Shown here: in pieces, positions 3,971 through 5,929 of the stretch
Numbering within the stretch: position 1 is the first letter of the stretch
Layout: each line of letters begins with the position of its first letter
Assembly (NCBI GenBank): GCA_018829485.1
Contig: JAHJTU010000053.1
Span: 1 to 5,929, forward strand
Direction of reading: 5' to 3'
Length of the DNA: 5,929 nucleotides
Origin: Nanobdellota archaeon
GTDB taxonomy: Archaea > Nanobdellota > Nanobdellia > Pacearchaeales > UBA12030
The notes under the pieces: model-generated
Seen by the model: only the letters and a program-made list of their open reading frames with translations
Database searches by the model: none
Told to the model about the DNA's origin: nothing
Position numbers and translations under genes: made by a program

Positions 3971-5167
3971 ATGTTGGATGAAATTTTTGAGAATTTTGTG
4001 AAGAATACTATATTCAAGAACAAGAAAGCTGTTCAAGCAAGTTATACTCCAGAGATAATTTTACATAGAGAAAAAGAGATTAACCAGATTGCAAGTGTAT
4101 TAGCACCTTCATTAAGATTGGAAAAACCATCTAATCTTTTTTTGTATGGTGTTACTGGAACAGGCAAGACATTAAGTATAAGGTATGTTACAAATCAACT
4201 TCTTGAAAAAGCTAAAGAGAATAATGTAAATTTAAAAGTTATTTATATTAATTGCAAACTTAAGAAAGTTGCTGATACAGAGTATAGAATTCTTGCTGAG
4301 CTGCTTGAATATTTGGGAAGAAAAGTTCCTGCTACTGGATTACCAACTGATAGCTTGTATAAAATGTTCACAGAAATAATTAATGAAAAAGAAATGATGC
4401 TTATCTTAATTCTTGATGAAATAGATCAGGCAGTTGATAAAATAGGAGATTCCTTATTGTATAACTTAACAAGACTTGATTCTTCATTAACTAATAGCCA
4501 GATATCTGTTGTTGGAATAACTAATAGATTAACTTTTGTTGATGCATTAGATCCTAGAATTAGGAGTAGTTTAAGTGAAGAAGAAATTTTGTTTCACCCA
4601 TATAATGCATTACAGCTTCAAGATATTTTAAGAGTAAGAGCAAAAGAAGCATTTAAAGATAGTATAATTGATGAGGGAGTATTAGAAAAGTGTTCTGCTT
4701 ATGCTGCTCAAGAACATGGAGATGCAAGAAGAGCATTGGATTTATTAAGGGTTGCAGGTGAATTAGTTGAAAGAGATTCAAAAAAGAAGGTAACATTAGA
4801 TTATGTTGATATTGCAGAATCTAAAATAGAAAAAGATAGAGTATTAGATATTGTAAAAAGCCAGCCAAAACAATTCCAATTAACTTTCTTATCAATAGTT
4901 GAAAATTCTAAGAAGAATAATGGACAATCATTCCATACTGGAGATGTTTTTGAAAGATATTCTTATTTATGCACAGCATCAAAAGTAAAAGAAATAACTC
5001 AGAGAAGAATAAGTGATATTATTGGTGAATTTGACATGTTGGGATTAATAACAACCAAAGTAATAAGCAGAGGAAGGGGTGGAAAGACAAGAGAAATCAA
5101 ATTAGCAATAAACCCAAATCTTTTAGAAAAAGTTGAAAACATTTTAAAAGAAAATTTGAATTTGTAA
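3971..5167 (+). CDS. cdc6: Orc1/Cdc6 replication initiator
   Basis: A 398-residue AAA+ ATPase that binds origin recognition boxes and loads the MCM helicase. The Walker A motif is GVTGTGKT (60-67), Walker B is LILILDEID (144-152) with D149 and E150, sensor 1 is VVGITNR with N185, the arginine-finger region is LDPRIRSSL (193-201), and sensor 2 is GDARRALDLLR (250-260). The phrase EEILFHPYNALQLQDIL (204-220) is typical of archaeal Orc1. A C-terminal winged helix (about 295-398) ends with a basic wing ISRGRGGKTREIKL (365-378) that contacts DNA. All catalytic residues are present and the length is normal. The ATG at 3971 follows a purine-rich GGGGAAAGAGG; the next ATG, 7 bp on, is out of frame. 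It heads an operon with the Nudix and DP1 genes, and the upstream region looks like an origin. Self-regulation through ORB-like sites in its promoter is possible. Confidence 0.97.
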   Translation: MLDEIFENFVKNTIFKNKKAVQASYTPEIILHREKEINQIASVLAPSLRLEKPSNLFLYGVTGTGKTLSIRYVTNQLLEKAKENNVNLKVIYINCKLKKVADTEYRILAELLEYLGRKVPATGLPTDSLYKMFTEIINEKEMMLILILDEIDQAVDKIGDSLLYNLTRLDSSLTNSQISVVGITNRLTFVDALDPRIRSSLSEEEILFHPYNALQLQDILRVRAKEAFKDSIIDEGVLEKCSAYAAQEHGDARRALDLLRVAGELVERDSKKKVTLDYVDIAESKIEKDRVLDIVKSQPKQFQLTFLSIVENSKKNNGQSFHTGDVFERYSYLCTASKVKEITQRRISDIIGEFDMLGLITTKVISRGRGGKTREIKLAINPNLLEKVENILKENLNL

Positions 5168-5194
5168 AATAGAAGAATAAAGGAAGAAAAGAGA

Positions 5195-5692
5195 ATGGAT
5201 GATATAGAAATAAAACACAAAGAATTACATAGGGTTGTTCCAACTGCTATTATTTGCAAGGATGGCAAATATTTGATTTTAAAAAGAAACCTAAATAAAA
5301 AAGCATTTCCAGGAAAATGGACTGTTCCTGGTGGTGGTTTGGAAGTTGATGATTATATTAATACAGAAAAAACAGTTGCAGATATTTGGTATTTTGCAAT
5401 TGAAAATACTTTGAGAAGAGAAGTAAAAGAAGAAACAAATCTTGAAGTTGAGAATATAAAGTACTTGTGTGATATGACTTTTATTAGGCCTGATGGAATT
5501 CCAGTTGCTGTTTTGAGTTTTTATTGTGATTATGTTTGTGGAGACATTAAGTTAGATGAAGATAGTATAGAACATGCATGGGTAACAGCAGAAGAAGCAA
5601 AAAATTATGATTTAATTGATGGAATTGCAGAAGAAATTGAGATGGTTGATAAAATATTAAACCAAAAACCAAACCAAGGAGAGAATGGATAA
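5195..5692 (+). CDS. Nudix hydrolase with an insertion in the Nudix box
   Basis: A 165-residue Nudix-fold hydrolase expected to cleave a nucleoside diphosphate linked to another group; the substrate cannot be read from sequence. The barrel begins VVPTAIICKDGKYLILKR (14-31), followed by FPGKWTVPGGGLE (38-50). The metal-binding helix REVKEETNL (75-83) keeps E76, E79 and E80, though N82 replaces the usual glycine. Between GGGLE and that helix there are about 24 residues (VDDYINTEKTVADIWYFAIENTLR), longer than in the classic MutT box; a subfamily with DYI.T...D.WY in this place is known. The C-terminal part (DEDSIEHAWVTAEEAKNYDL, 121-140) is the usual W-containing closure. It lies 27 bp after cdc6 with AGGA about 10 bp before its ATG, and DP1 starts inside its end. 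Its place between two replication genes suggests nucleotide pool cleaning or a linked regulatory role, but that is inference. Confidence 0.92.
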   Translation: MDDIEIKHKELHRVVPTAIICKDGKYLILKRNLNKKAFPGKWTVPGGGLEVDDYINTEKTVADIWYFAIENTLRREVKEETNLEVENIKYLCDMTFIRPDGIPVAVLSFYCDYVCGDIKLDEDSIEHAWVTAEEAKNYDLIDGIAEEIEMVDKILNQKPNQGENG

Positions 5693-5929
5693 AAAAGAGA
5701 TAATAAACAAACTAGCAGATTCAGGATGTTTGATTTCACCTGATTTAGTTTATACTTTAGAAAATGAACAAGCAGAGAAGATAGTGAAATTCCTTAACTT
5801 ACTTAATCAAAGAATTGAAAAGCCATTAGTATTAACAAATTCCTTTTTTATTGAAGTTTTTCAAAACGAGTATAAAGAAATATCTGATGAAAGGCAAGTA
5901 TCAACAAGTTTAGAAATAGACTCAAAACA
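5685..5929 (+). CDS. polB: DNA polymerase D small subunit DP1, 5' part (cut by window end)
   Basis: The first 81 codons of a frame open to the window edge. DP1 carries the 3'-5' proofreading exonuclease of the archaeal replicative polymerase PolD; its OB fold and phosphoesterase domain lie beyond the window. What is visible matches the N-terminal helical domain: MDKKEIINKLADSGCLISPD resembles the start of Pyrococcus DP1 (a short helix, then LITPSA), then a helix QAEKIVKFLNLLNQR (30-44), PLVLTNSFFIEVF (47-59, compare YIITDALATEFL) and the start of a low-complexity acidic linker. AGGAGAG lies directly before the ATG. The ATG overlaps the Nudix stop by 8 bp, so translation is probably coupled. 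The neighbouring cdc6 supports the call, since cdc6 and DP1 are linked in Pyrococcus. The symbol polB is the one used for the PolD small subunit, not family B polymerase. Confidence 0.82.
   Translation, partial: MDKKEIINKLADSGCLISPDLVYTLENEQAEKIVKFLNLLNQRIEKPLVLTNSFFIEVFQNEYKEISDERQVSTSLEIDSK

Noticed and set aside
4999..5268. Reverse open frame of 89 codons with apparent membrane-like segments
   Set aside because: The hydrophobic residues arise from reading A-rich cdc6 and Nudix codons backwards; both overlapped genes are certain.

Overview
The window looks like a chromosomal segment of a very AT-rich archaeon, most plausibly a small-genome DPANN lineage such as Woesearchaeota or Pacearchaeota. 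The evidence is an archaeal Orc1/Cdc6, the start of a D-family DNA polymerase small subunit (DP1), archaeal TATA boxes about 25 bp ahead of start codons, U-tract rather than hairpin terminators, and only TAA stops. The lineage is an inference from style; the archaeal domain is secure.

Layout. On the left, a fragment of an upstream gene (1-33) and an unrecognised 203-residue protein (41-652) read rightward and end in a U-tract. They converge on a leftward block, listed here in transcription order from 3493 down to 669: a PRC-barrel protein, a 102-residue protein resembling sigma-70 region 2, arginyl-tRNA synthetase, and a small conserved protein that may have a SecB-like fold. A 477-bp gene-free region (3494-3970) follows. 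To its right, cdc6, a Nudix hydrolase and the 5' part of DP1 read rightward as a tight operon, and DP1 overlaps the Nudix gene by 8 bp.

The gene-free region has the parts of an archaeal replication origin. It lies directly upstream of cdc6 and carries a sequence close to the origin recognition box (dyad TTCCA...TGAAAC followed by a G-run, read on the minus strand). It also has a 42-bp run of pure A/T, a (TG)5 tract, short GTAA repeats and weaker box-like copies. Genes on both sides are transcribed away from it. The order origin, cdc6, DP1 is the one known from Pyrococcus, here with a Nudix gene inserted.

The least expected gene is the sigma-70 region 2-like protein, because archaea start transcription with TBP/TFB and not sigma. 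It keeps the part that in bacteria contacts the RNA polymerase clamp, lacks the promoter-melting aromatic residues and has no region 3 or 4. This protein and the candidate origin deserve the closest second look.
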